A model generated the notes under the pieces. That model made no database searches. It was not told the origin of the DNA and saw only the letters and a program-made list of their open reading frames with translations. 5,764 bases of DNA, taken from NCBI GenBank assembly GCA_030824725.1, contig JAPJRE010000271.1:1-5764 (forward strand). Direction: 5' to 3'. Numbering within the stretch: position 1 is the stretch's first letter; each line of letters starts with the position of its first letter. Of the stretch, positions 1 to 5,738 are shown piece by piece. The stretch is from Sphingomonas sp. (GTDB lineage: Bacteria; Pseudomonadota; Alphaproteobacteria; Sphingomonadales; Sphingomonadaceae). The translations under genes were made by a program, and so were the position numbers.

Positions 1-2181
1 GCCGAACGGCTCGCCCGCCTCACCGGCGCCAGCGCCGAGCGTCGCCAGGGCCAGCGCGACTATGCCGAGGCCGCCGCCCAGGCCTTCGTCCCGCGCAGCG
101 TACCGGACACGCCCAACATGGTGCTGGCCGAGGCGGGCACGGGGATCGGCAAGACGCTCGGCTATCTGGCGCCCGCCTCGCTCTGGGCGGAGAAGTCGGG
201 CGGGCCGGTCTGGGTCTCGACCTTCACCAAGGCGCTGCAACGCCAACTCGGCAACGAAGGCGAACGGCTGTTTCCCAATGCCGAGCAGCGCCGCGCGCGG
301 ATCGTCACCCGCAAGGGCCGCGAGAATTATGTCTGCCTGCTCAATCTCGAAGATGCGCTGCAGGGCGGGTTTGCGGGCCGCGCGGCGATTCTCGCCCAGC
401 TGGTCGCGCGCTGGGCGGCCTATACGGCGGACGGCGACATGATCGGCGGCGACCTGCCCGGCTGGCTGCCCACCCTGTTCCGCCGCAACGGCTCGACCGC
501 GCTCACCGATCGCCGCGGCGAGTGCATCTATGCCGGCTGCCCGCATTACCGGAAATGCTTCATCGAGCGCGCCGCCCGGGCCAGCGCCGATGCCGATATC
601 GTCATTGCCAACCACGCGCTGGTGATGGTCAACGCCGCGCGGGGGCGGGAGAACCAGACGCGCCCCACCCGCTATGTGTTCGACGAGGGCCACCACCTGT
701 TCGATGCGGCCGATGCGATGTTCTCGGTCGCGCTGACCGGCCAGGAATCGATCGAGCTGCGCCGCTGGCTGACCGGCCCCGAGTCCGGCTCGCGCGGACG
801 ACGCCGGGGCCTTGCCGCCCGCCTCTCGGACGTCGCCAGCTATGACGACGCCGGGGGTCGGGCGATCTCCGAAGCGGTCGATGCCGCCCGCGCGCTGCCG
901 AGCGACGGCTGGCTCCAGCGCCTCAACGAAGGCGAGCCCTTCGGGCCCATCGAGGCGCTGCTCGCTGCGGTGCGCGGGCTGGTCTATGCGCGCGACGTCA
1001 ATGGCGCGGCAGACGCAGGCTATGGGCTGGAGACCGAGCTCACCGAACCCGATGCCGCGCTGGTCGAGGCTGCCGGCGCCGCCACCGCCGCGCTCGATGC
1101 GCTGCTCCGCCCGATGGTGGTGCTCGGCCGCCGGCTCGAGGCGGTGCTCGCCGAAGCGCCCGACTGGATGGACGGGCCGGCGCGCGCCCGCATCGAGGGC
1201 GCGATCGCCTCGCTCGGCTGGCGAGTGGACACGGTCGGCGCCTGGCTCGCGCTGATCGCCCGGATCGGCGGCCCGGCCGATCCCGAATTCGTCGACTGGC
1301 TGGCGGTCGACCGCGTCGAGGGCCGCGAATTCGATATCGGCCTGCACCGCCACTGGCTCGATCCCGCCAAACCTCTCGCCAAGACGGTGCTGGAGCCCGC
1401 GCATGGCGTGCTCGTCACCTCGGCGACGCTGCGCGCCGGCGGCGACTGGGACGTGGCCGAGGCGCGCTCGGGCAGCGTCCATCTGCTCCGCCCTGCGCAG
1501 CGCTTCGAGGCGAAGAGCCCGTTCGACTATCCCAACCAGGCCGAGGTGCTGATCGTCACCGACGTCAAGCGCGGCGACATGGCGACGCTGGCCAACGCCT
1601 ATGCCCGGCTGGTCGCCGCGGCGGGCGGCGGCACGCTCGGGCTGTTCACCGCGATCCGTCGCCTGCGCGCAGTCCATGCCCGCATCGCCGACCGGCTGGC
1701 GCGCGACGGGCTGCCGCTGCTCGCCCAGCATGTCGACCCGATCGACACCGGCACGCTGGTCGACATCTTCCGCGACGATCCGCGCGCCTCGCTGATCGGC
1801 ACCGATGCCCTTCGCGACGGCGTCGATGTACCCGGCGATTCGTTGCGGCTGGTGGTGATGGAGGGCGTGCCCTGGCCCAAGCCGAGCGTGCTCCATGCCG
1901 CACGGCGGCTGGCGGGCGGGGGCTCGGCCTATGACGACCGCATCGTCCGTGCCCGGCTCGCCCAGGCGTTCGGACGATTGATCCGCCGTGCCGACGATCG
2001 CGGTGCCTTCGTGCTGCTCTCCGCCGCCACTCCGTCGCGGCTGCTCGATGCCTTTCCGCCGGGCACGCGGATCACCCGCACGACGCTGGATGCAGCGGTC
2101 GAGCGGGTTCGGCTTTCCTTGGGGCCCACGTTGCGGCATGAGGCGGGCGAAGCCGCCAGCGTCAAACTCGGGGAAGCATGA
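1..2181 (+). CDS. DinG/XPD-like Fe-S ATP-dependent DNA helicase (5' partial)
   Basis: The reading frame is open from base 1, so the true start is outside the window; 726 residues are visible. This is a superfamily 2 helicase that should use ATP to unwind DNA, probably in repair or in clearing unusual structures. Numbering from the first visible codon, a Q-motif-like RQGQRDYAEA precedes the Walker A motif AEAGTGIGKT (43-52). Four cysteines (112, 175, 180, 186) sit between Walker A and the Walker B box DEGH (228-231), where XPD and DinG carry a 4Fe-4S cluster. ANHALV is at 203-208. The second motor domain shows VTSATL (472-477), GTDALRDGVDVPG (600-612) and the arginine-finger motif QAFGRLIRR (655-663). 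The box reads DEGH rather than the classic DEAH. An internal ATG at 118 would remove the Q-motif region and fall just before Walker A, so it is not the start. It ends overlapping the phosphatase gene. Family assignment is firm; the exact ortholog (DinG or a YoaA-like relative) is not. Confidence 0.93.
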   Translation, partial: AERLARLTGASAERRQGQRDYAEAAAQAFVPRSVPDTPNMVLAEAGTGIGKTLGYLAPASLWAEKSGGPVWVSTFTKALQRQLGNEGERLFPNAEQRRARIVTRKGRENYVCLLNLEDALQGGFAGRAAILAQLVARWAAYTADGDMIGGDLPGWLPTLFRRNGSTALTDRRGECIYAGCPHYRKCFIERAARASADADIVIANHALVMVNAARGRENQTRPTRYVFDEGHHLFDAADAMFSVALTGQESIELRRWLTGPESGSRGRRRGLAARLSDVASYDDAGGRAISEAVDAARALPSDGWLQRLNEGEPFGPIEALLAAVRGLVYARDVNGAADAGYGLETELTEPDAALVEAAGAATAALDALLRPMVVLGRRLEAVLAEAPDWMDGPARARIEGAIASLGWRVDTVGAWLALIARIGGPADPEFVDWLAVDRVEGREFDIGLHRHWLDPAKPLAKTVLEPAHGVLVTSATLRAGGDWDVAEARSGSVHLLRPAQRFEAKSPFDYPNQAEVLIVTDVKRGDMATLANAYARLVAAAGGGTLGLFTAIRRLRAVHARIADRLARDGLPLLAQHVDPIDTGTLVDIFRDDPRASLIGTDALRDGVDVPGDSLRLVVMEGVPWPKPSVLHAARRLAGGGSAYDDRIVRARLAQAFGRLIRRADDRGAFVLLSAATPSRLLDAFPPGTRITRTTLDAAVERVRLSLGPTLRHEAGEAASVKLGEA

Positions 2182-2711
2182 AGACCCTTCTCGTCCTCCG
2201 CCACGCCAAGTCCGGTTGGGACGATCCGGTGGCGCGCGATTTCGATCGGCCGCTGAATCCCAAGGGCCGGCGCGCGGCAGTGGCGATGGGCCGCTATCTG
2301 CGCGAGCAGGGTCTGCGCTTCGACCATGCCATGGCCTCGCCGGCGGTACGAGTGGAGGAAACGCTGGCGCAGGTTTCCAACGGCTATGGCGAGACGATCG
2401 CGCCCGCCTGGGACAAGCGCCTCTATCTCGCCTCGCTCGGCACGCTGCTCGACGCGATCGAGGCGCTGCCCGATGCGGCCGATGTGGTGCTGCTTTCCGG
2501 GCATAATCCGGGGCTGGAGGAGCTGGTGCTCGATCGCGTCTCCGCGCCCGGCCCCTTGCGCGACCAGGTCGAACAGAAATTCCCCACCGCGACGCTCGCC
2601 GAACTGCGCTTCGACGTGTCGCATTGGGCCGAGGTGTCCCGCGCGGACGCCGAACTCGTCCGGTTCGTGCGTCCGCGCGATCTGGATCCCAGCCTGGGAC
2701 CCGATGCCTAG
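2178..2711 (+). CDS. SixA-like histidine phosphatase family protein
   Basis: A 177-residue branch-2-type phosphoglycerate-mutase-fold phosphatase. The catalytic motif LVLRHAKS lies at the very N-terminus, with H9 as the expected phospho-accepting histidine and R8 beside it. The second active-site histidine is H109 in SGHNPGLEEL, and R58 in SPAVR fits the family's third phosphate-binding position. In E. coli, SixA dephosphorylates phosphohistidine on signalling or phosphotransferase-system proteins; the substrate here is unknown. No signal peptide or membrane segment is visible, so it should be cytoplasmic. The start ATG overlaps the helicase stop (ATGA), with a GGGGA ribosome binding site at 2170-2174 inside the end of the helicase gene; this fixes the start and suggests translational coupling. 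Its stop is 3 bp from that of the converging merR gene. The family call is secure, but a functional link with the helicase is only inferred from the overlap. Confidence 0.9.
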   Translation: MKTLLVLRHAKSGWDDPVARDFDRPLNPKGRRAAVAMGRYLREQGLRFDHAMASPAVRVEETLAQVSNGYGETIAPAWDKRLYLASLGTLLDAIEALPDAADVVLLSGHNPGLEELVLDRVSAPGPLRDQVEQKFPTATLAELRFDVSHWAEVSRADAELVRFVRPRDLDPSLGPDA

Positions 2712-2714
2712 GGT

Positions 2715-3044
2715 CTAGCAGTCTTCTTTCAGGGCGTCGGACAGCGAGTCCCGGATCGCCTGCAGCTCGGCGGCCTTGCTTCGGCCGCGTGCCGCCTTTT
2801 CATCCGCCAGCAGCTTCTGCACGCCGCGGATGGTGTAGCCCTCCTCGCTGAGGAGATGGTGGATGCGGCGCACCAGCGCCACGTCTTCGGGTCGATAATA
2901 CCGGCGGTTGCCCGCACGGGTGAGAGGCTTCAGCTGGGGAAACCGCGTTTCCCAATAGCGCAAGATATGCTGCGGCCTGCCGATTTCAGCGGCGAGCTCA
3001 CCTATGGTCCGCAACGCGCCGGCGGCCTTCTCGGTCGCCGGCAT
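2715..3044 (-). CDS. MerR-family transcriptional regulator (small, MlrA-like DNA-binding domain)
   Basis: A 109-residue protein that is almost only a winged-helix MerR domain. RTIGELAAEIG (about 12-22) is the helix-turn-helix. HILRYWETRFPQL (26-38) and NRRYYRPEDV (46-55) are the recognition and wing segments typical of MerR proteins, and IRGVQKLL follows at 72-79. After a short charged helix it ends in KEDC. There is no effector-binding domain, and no cysteine pattern for metal sensing apart from the last residue. It resembles the MlrA-like subgroup, from family memory. The ATG at 3044 is chosen because GAGG (3051-3054) sits 6 nt upstream and the protein then starts just before the HTH. An upstream GTG at 3239 would add about 65 low-complexity residues read out of frame through ihfA. 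It lies 8 bp after ihfA and is surely cotranscribed with it. Its target genes are unknown. Confidence 0.9.
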   Translation of the reverse strand: MPATEKAAGALRTIGELAAEIGRPQHILRYWETRFPQLKPLTRAGNRRYYRPEDVALVRRIHHLLSEEGYTIRGVQKLLADEKAARGRSKAAELQAIRDSLSDALKEDC

Positions 3045-3052
3045 GGCGGGCC

Positions 3053-3352
3053 TCAGCGGGCTGAGACGATGCGATCCCGCATCATCTGGCTGGCCCGGAA
3101 GGTAAGCACGCGGCGCGGTGCGATCGGCACCTCCACCCCGGTCTTGGGGTTGCGGCCGACCCGCTCGCCCTTGTCCCGCAGCACGAAGCTGCCGAAGCCC
3201 GAGATCTTCACATTCTCGCCCTTCGCCAGTGCCTCGCACATGTGCTTCAGGATCTGCTCGACGATCCGCGAGGCGTCGGCGCGCGACAGCCCCACTTCGC
3301 GATGCAGCGACTCGGCCAAGTCTGCCCTGGTCAGCGTTCCCGCAGCATTCAT
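3053..3352 (-). CDS. ihfA: Integration host factor subunit alpha
   Basis: A 99-residue member of the HU/IHF family. IHF alpha pairs with IHF beta to bind specific sites in the minor groove and bend DNA sharply, assisting transcription, replication and recombination in the nucleoid. LTRADLAESLHREVGLS opens the N-terminal dimerisation helices, VKISGFGSF (48-56) is the strand/turn signature, and GRNPKTG (66-72) holds the intercalating proline P69 at the arm tip. PI and RRVLTFR follow, as in IHF alpha. The sequence favours the alpha subunit over HU through the ERVGRNPKTG...PI..RRV pattern, and alphaproteobacterial ihfA is commonly found next to this merR gene. The ATG at 3352 is preceded by AAAGGAA (3361-3367) 8 nt away; a TTG at 3409 would add 19 residues not typical of the family. 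An IHF consensus site lies upstream, so self-regulation is likely. The partner gene ihfB is not in the window. Confidence 0.96.
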   Translation of the reverse strand: MNAAGTLTRADLAESLHREVGLSRADASRIVEQILKHMCEALAKGENVKISGFGSFVLRDKGERVGRNPKTGVEVPIAPRRVLTFRASQMMRDRIVSAR

Positions 3353-3360
3353 TCCAGCAA

Positions 3361-3367
3361 TTCCTTT
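3361..3367 (-). promoter_or_regulatory. Ribosome binding site of ihfA
   Basis: AAAGGAA on the minus strand, 8 nt before the ATG at 3352. It is the strongest Shine-Dalgarno match among the minus-strand genes and decides the ihfA start against the upstream in-frame TTG. Confidence 0.8.
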
Positions 3368-3381
3368 CGTGTACTGGGGTA

Positions 3382-3409
3382 CCCGTATCAGATTGTTACG
3401 CGCTATCAA
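3382..3409 (-). promoter_or_regulatory. Candidate sigma-70-type promoter for ihfA
   Basis: On the minus strand, TTGATA (3404-3409) matches 5 of 6 positions of the -35 consensus. After a 16-nt spacer comes TACGGG (3382-3387), a poor -10 helped by a TG one base upstream (extended -10 pattern TGnTA). This would start the transcript near 3374 and give a leader of roughly 20 nt containing the ribosome binding site. The -10 is weak, so the exact position is uncertain. Confidence 0.3.
3386..3398 (+). promoter_or_regulatory. Predicted IHF binding site upstream of ihfA
   Basis: TATCAGATTGTTA on the plus strand matches WATCARNNNNTTR at every defined position. It lies 34-46 bp upstream of the ihfA ATG, between the candidate -35 and -10 elements, so binding would be expected to hinder transcription. 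IHF-dependent repression of its own alpha-subunit gene is known in E. coli; here it is inferred from the match and its position. Confidence 0.5.
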
Positions 3410-3421
3410 GAATGATCTTGA
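3406..3421. repeat. Inverted repeat with 6-bp arms upstream of ihfA
   Basis: TCAAGA and TCTTGA are perfect inverted copies separated by ATGA. The repeat overlaps the candidate -35 element of ihfA, so it could be an operator, possibly for the MerR protein, though MerR operators usually lie in the promoter spacer. No T-run follows on either strand, so it is not a terminator. Arms this short can also arise by chance. Confidence 0.3.
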
Positions 3422-3492
3422 AGCGCCAGTAACGCCTCAGACATATTCTGGAAAAACACGTAGCTCGTCCAATTTGGGATGGTCGTGAACGC

Positions 3493-4464
3493 TCAGAAGC
3501 GCACGACGGCTGCACCCCAGGTGAACCCGCCGCCCATCGCTTCCAAAACGAGTAGGTCGCCGCGCTGGATCCGCCCGTCGCGCACCGCCGCGTCCAGCGC
3601 GAGCGGCACCGAGGCGGCGGAGGTGTTGGCGTGGCGATCGACGGTGACGATCACCTTTTCGGGCGCGAGATCGAGCTTGCGCGCGGTGGCATCGAGGATG
3701 CGGGCATTGGCCTGGTGCGGCACCACCCAATCGACATCGCCGGGCTGCAGCCCGGCGGCATCGAGCGATTCCTGCATTACCGAGGCGAGATTGGTCACGG
3801 CGTGGCGGAACACCTCGCGCCCTTTCATCCGCAGCTTGCCGACGGTGCCGGTGGTCGACACGCCGCCATCGACATACAGCAGGTCGTTATAGCGGCCATC
3901 GGCGTGGAGCTTGGTGGAGAGGATGCCCTGCGGCGCGTCGCCCTGCGTCTCTTGCGCTTCCAGCACGATCGCGCCGGCACCGTCGCCGAACAGCACGCAG
4001 GTGGTGCGGTCTTCCCAGTCGAGCAGGCGGCTGAAGGTCTCGGCGCCAATCACCAGCGCGCGGCGATGGACGCCGGCGCGCAGCATCGAATCGGCGACCT
4101 GCACGGCGTAGAGGAAGCCCGAGCACACCGCCGCCACGTCAAAGGCGACGCAATCGAGGATGCCCAGCGCGTTCTGCACGCGCGTCGCGGTGGCGGGGAA
4201 GGTCTGGTCCGGGGTGGCGGTGGCCAGCACGATCAGGTCGATCGACGACGCCTCGATACCCGACGACTCCAGCGCCGCGCGCGCGGCATCGGCGGCCAGC
4301 GTACCGGTGGTCTCGCCCGGTCCCGCAATGTGGCGGAAGCGGATACCGGTCCGCTCGACGATCCATTCGTCGCTGGTATCGACGCGCTCCGCCAGCTCCG
4401 CGTTGGAAACACGCTGTGCCGGCAGGGCGGAACCCGTGCCGAGAATCACCGAACGTACGGTCAT
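3493..4464 (-). CDS. fabH: Beta-ketoacyl-[acyl-carrier-protein] synthase III
   Basis: A 323-residue full-length FabH. It condenses an acyl-CoA starter (usually acetyl-CoA) with malonyl-ACP, the first step of type II fatty acid synthesis in the cytoplasm. The thiolase-fold Cys-His-Asn triad is complete: C114 in AAVCSGF, H250 in PHQANARI and N280 in HANTSAAS. Other family marks are DEWIVERTGI (32-41), TPDQTFPATA (84-93), FGDGAGA (159-165) and the C-terminal GGGFTWGA (311-318). The ATG at 4464 follows AAGGGG about 4 nt upstream, and the start MTVRSVILGTGSALP is typical. It lies 21 bp after plsX and must share its transcript. Chain-length preference cannot be read from the sequence. The next gene in the same direction, ihfA, is 140 bp away. 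Confidence 0.97.
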   Translation of the reverse strand: MTVRSVILGTGSALPAQRVSNAELAERVDTSDEWIVERTGIRFRHIAGPGETTGTLAADAARAALESSGIEASSIDLIVLATATPDQTFPATATRVQNALGILDCVAFDVAAVCSGFLYAVQVADSMLRAGVHRRALVIGAETFSRLLDWEDRTTCVLFGDGAGAIVLEAQETQGDAPQGILSTKLHADGRYNDLLYVDGGVSTTGTVGKLRMKGREVFRHAVTNLASVMQESLDAAGLQPGDVDWVVPHQANARILDATARKLDLAPEKVIVTVDRHANTSAASVPLALDAAVRDGRIQRGDLLVLEAMGGGFTWGAAVVRF

Positions 4465-4485
4465 GCGACCCCTTCTACCTCGTAC

Positions 4486-5517
4486 TTACGCGGCCTTGGC
4501 CTCGAAGTTCCCCAGATCCTCGGCAATACGCCGGGTCAGTTCGTCGCGCACCATCTTGGCAGCGAAGCCGATCGCGGTATCCACGCCGACTTCGTTCGCG
4601 CCGCCATGGCTCTTCACGACGATGCCGTTCAGCCCCAGGAAAACGGCACCATTATGGTTGTTCGGGTCGAGATGGTGGCGCAGCAGGTCGGTCGCCGGCT
4701 TCGAGATCAGGAAACCGACCTTGGAGCGTAGCGAAGAACTGAACGCACGGCGCAGCAGATCGGCCACGAAGCGCGCGGTGCCCTCGGCGGTCTTGAGCGC
4801 GATATTGCCCGAGAAACCGTCGCAGACAATCACGTCGACATCGCCGCGCGACAGCCGGTTGCCTTCGATGAAACCGGTGAAATCGAGCGGGAGATGCTTG
4901 GCCGCACGCAGTTGGGCGGCAGCATCGCGGATGCTGTCGGTGCCCTTCATCTCTTCGGTACCGATGTTGAGCAGCGCCACGCGCGGGCGCGCGAGATCGA
5001 GCGCGGTGCGCGCATAGGCCGCGCCCATCACGGCGAACTGGACGAGGTTGCGCTCGTCTACCTCGGTATTGGCGCCGAGATCGAGCATCACCGTGTCGTT
5101 GGCGCCGAGCGACGGCATCAGCGCGGCAAGCGCCGGCCGGTCGATCCCCGCCATGGTGCGGAGCGACAATTTGGCCATCGCCATCAGCGCGCCGGTATTG
5201 CCCGAGGACACGGCCGCACCGGCACGCCCCTGCTTCACCAGATCGATGGCGATTCCCATCGAGGTGGTCTTGGCGCGGCGGATCGCCTGGCTCGGCTTGG
5301 CATCGGACGCAACGATTTCGGCCGCGTGGACGATCTCCGACGCGGCGGCCAGATTCGGATGCGTCTTCAGGCCGTCACGAATGCGCGACTCGTCGCCGAC
5401 GAGAAGGAACTCCATCCCCTCGAAGCGGCGACGTGCACGTGCGGCGCCGGCGAGCATGACGGCGACCCCCTCATCGCCGCCCATTGCATCGACGGCGATC
5501 CGCGAGGGAACAGTCAT
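4486..5517 (-). CDS. plsX: Phosphate acyltransferase PlsX
   Basis: A 343-residue full-length PlsX. It converts acyl-ACP and phosphate to acyl-phosphate, the acyl donor for PlsY in making lysophosphatidic acid; it is a peripheral membrane protein in organisms where it has been studied. Family motifs are in order: DAMGGD (10-15), SSGNTGALM (104-112), LLNIGTEEMKG (182-192), VCDGFSGNIALK (231-242) and LNGIVVKSHG (296-305), the last part of the conserved C-terminal region. No transmembrane segment is evident. The ATG at 5517 is preceded by a run of six G 8 nt upstream instead of a normal Shine-Dalgarno, and that run lies in the loop of a small hairpin. It sits 41 bp after rpmF and 21 bp before fabH, the classic cluster order. 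Confidence 0.97.
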   Translation of the reverse strand: MTVPSRIAVDAMGGDEGVAVMLAGAARARRRFEGMEFLLVGDESRIRDGLKTHPNLAAASEIVHAAEIVASDAKPSQAIRRAKTTSMGIAIDLVKQGRAGAAVSSGNTGALMAMAKLSLRTMAGIDRPALAALMPSLGANDTVMLDLGANTEVDERNLVQFAVMGAAYARTALDLARPRVALLNIGTEEMKGTDSIRDAAAQLRAAKHLPLDFTGFIEGNRLSRGDVDVIVCDGFSGNIALKTAEGTARFVADLLRRAFSSSLRSKVGFLISKPATDLLRHHLDPNNHNGAVFLGLNGIVVKSHGGANEVGVDTAIGFAAKMVRDELTRRIAEDLGNFEAKAA

Positions 5518-5521
5518 ACCG

Positions 5522-5548
5522 GCAACCCCCCGTTGCGGCCCTCGTTGC
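5522..5548 (-). promoter_or_regulatory. Possible hairpin over the plsX ribosome binding region
   Basis: On the minus strand GCAAC occurs twice (5544-5548 and 5532-5536), and one GTTGC (5522-5526) can pair with either copy. The near pairing encloses five G of the only purine-rich run before the plsX ATG; the far pairing leaves a longer loop containing GAGGG and the G-run. This could tune plsX translation relative to rpmF. The stems are only 5 bp, so the proposal is tentative. Confidence 0.25.
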
Positions 5549-5558
5549 GAAACGTCGT

Positions 5559-5738
5559 TCAGCCCTCGACCGAAACGATTTCGCGGCCGTTATAGTGGCC
5601 GCACGCGTTGCACAGGTTGTGCGGACGCTTGAGTTCGCCGCAGTTCGGGCACTCCTGGAACGATTCGACGGTCAGCGAATCGTGCGACCGACGCATGCCG
5701 CGCTTCGACGGCGAGGTCTTTCTCTTAGGGACGGCCAT
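5559..5738 (-). CDS. rpmF: 50S ribosomal protein L32
   Basis: A short gene of 59 residues, complete in the window. It begins MAVPKRKTSPSKRGMRRSHD, the hallmark basic N-terminus of L32, and contains a zinc ribbon with all four cysteines: CPNC (30-33) and CNAC (43-46), followed by GHYNGREIV. L32 is a structural protein of the large ribosomal subunit. The presence of both CxxC pairs makes this the zinc-binding form rather than the cysteine-less paralog some bacteria use in zinc shortage. AAGG lies 7 nt upstream of the ATG at 5738. It is the first gene visible of the rpmF-plsX-fabH cluster; whether the DUF177 (YceD) gene that often precedes it is present cannot be seen. Confidence 0.97.
   Translation of the reverse strand: MAVPKRKTSPSKRGMRRSHDSLTVESFQECPNCGELKRPHNLCNACGHYNGREIVSVEG

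Larger units (their letters stand above)
3353..3492 (-). promoter_or_regulatory. fabH-ihfA intergenic region, probable ihfA-merR control region
   Basis: A 140-bp gap with 67 G or C by hand count (about 48%), clearly AT-richer than the genes on both sides. No open reading frame with coding character is seen in it, and no hairpin plus T-run that would terminate fabH. It contains the ihfA ribosome binding site, a candidate promoter, an exact IHF consensus and a 6-bp-arm inverted repeat. The length contrasts with the 8-41 bp gaps elsewhere in the cluster, which supports an internal promoter for ihfA-merR in addition to read-through from rpmF-plsX-fabH. Confidence 0.6.

Noticed and set aside
1929..2624. 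Minus-strand open frame of 231 codons opposite the helicase end and the phosphatase
   Set aside because: It crosses the junction of two well-supported genes, and its product looks like antisense of both; no motif supports it.
2687..2699. Hairpin TCCCA-GCC-TGGGA near the end of the phosphatase gene as a terminator
   Set aside because: The stem is only 5 bp, lies before the stop codon, and no T-run follows on either strand.
2715..3239. Longer merR reading from a GTG at 3239
   Set aside because: The added 65 residues are composition-biased and overlap ihfA out of frame; the ATG at 3044 has a ribosome binding site and starts right before the HTH.
3377..3384. GGGTACCC palindrome upstream of ihfA as an operator
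   Set aside because: Only 8 bp with no flanking symmetry and no known regulator for it; it may simply be part of the weak -10 surroundings.
3053..3409. Longer ihfA reading from a TTG at 3409
   Set aside because: It would extend the protein beyond the usual IHF alpha length and bury the AAAGGAA ribosome binding site and IHF site inside coding sequence.
3451..3475. T-run on the minus strand after a short inverted repeat downstream of fabH as a terminator
   Set aside because: The preceding complementary arms are about 3 bp, too short for a Rho-independent terminator.
3631..4731. Long open frame of 366 codons on the plus strand opposite fabH and plsX
   Set aside because: Its translation has no family resemblance, and both fabH and plsX on the other strand are complete with all catalytic motifs. 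High GC makes stop codons rare in antisense frames.
4160..5017. Plus-strand open frame of 285 codons opposite fabH and plsX
   Set aside because: Low-complexity Ser/Arg/Ala-rich product spanning two real genes in antisense; a GC-driven shadow.
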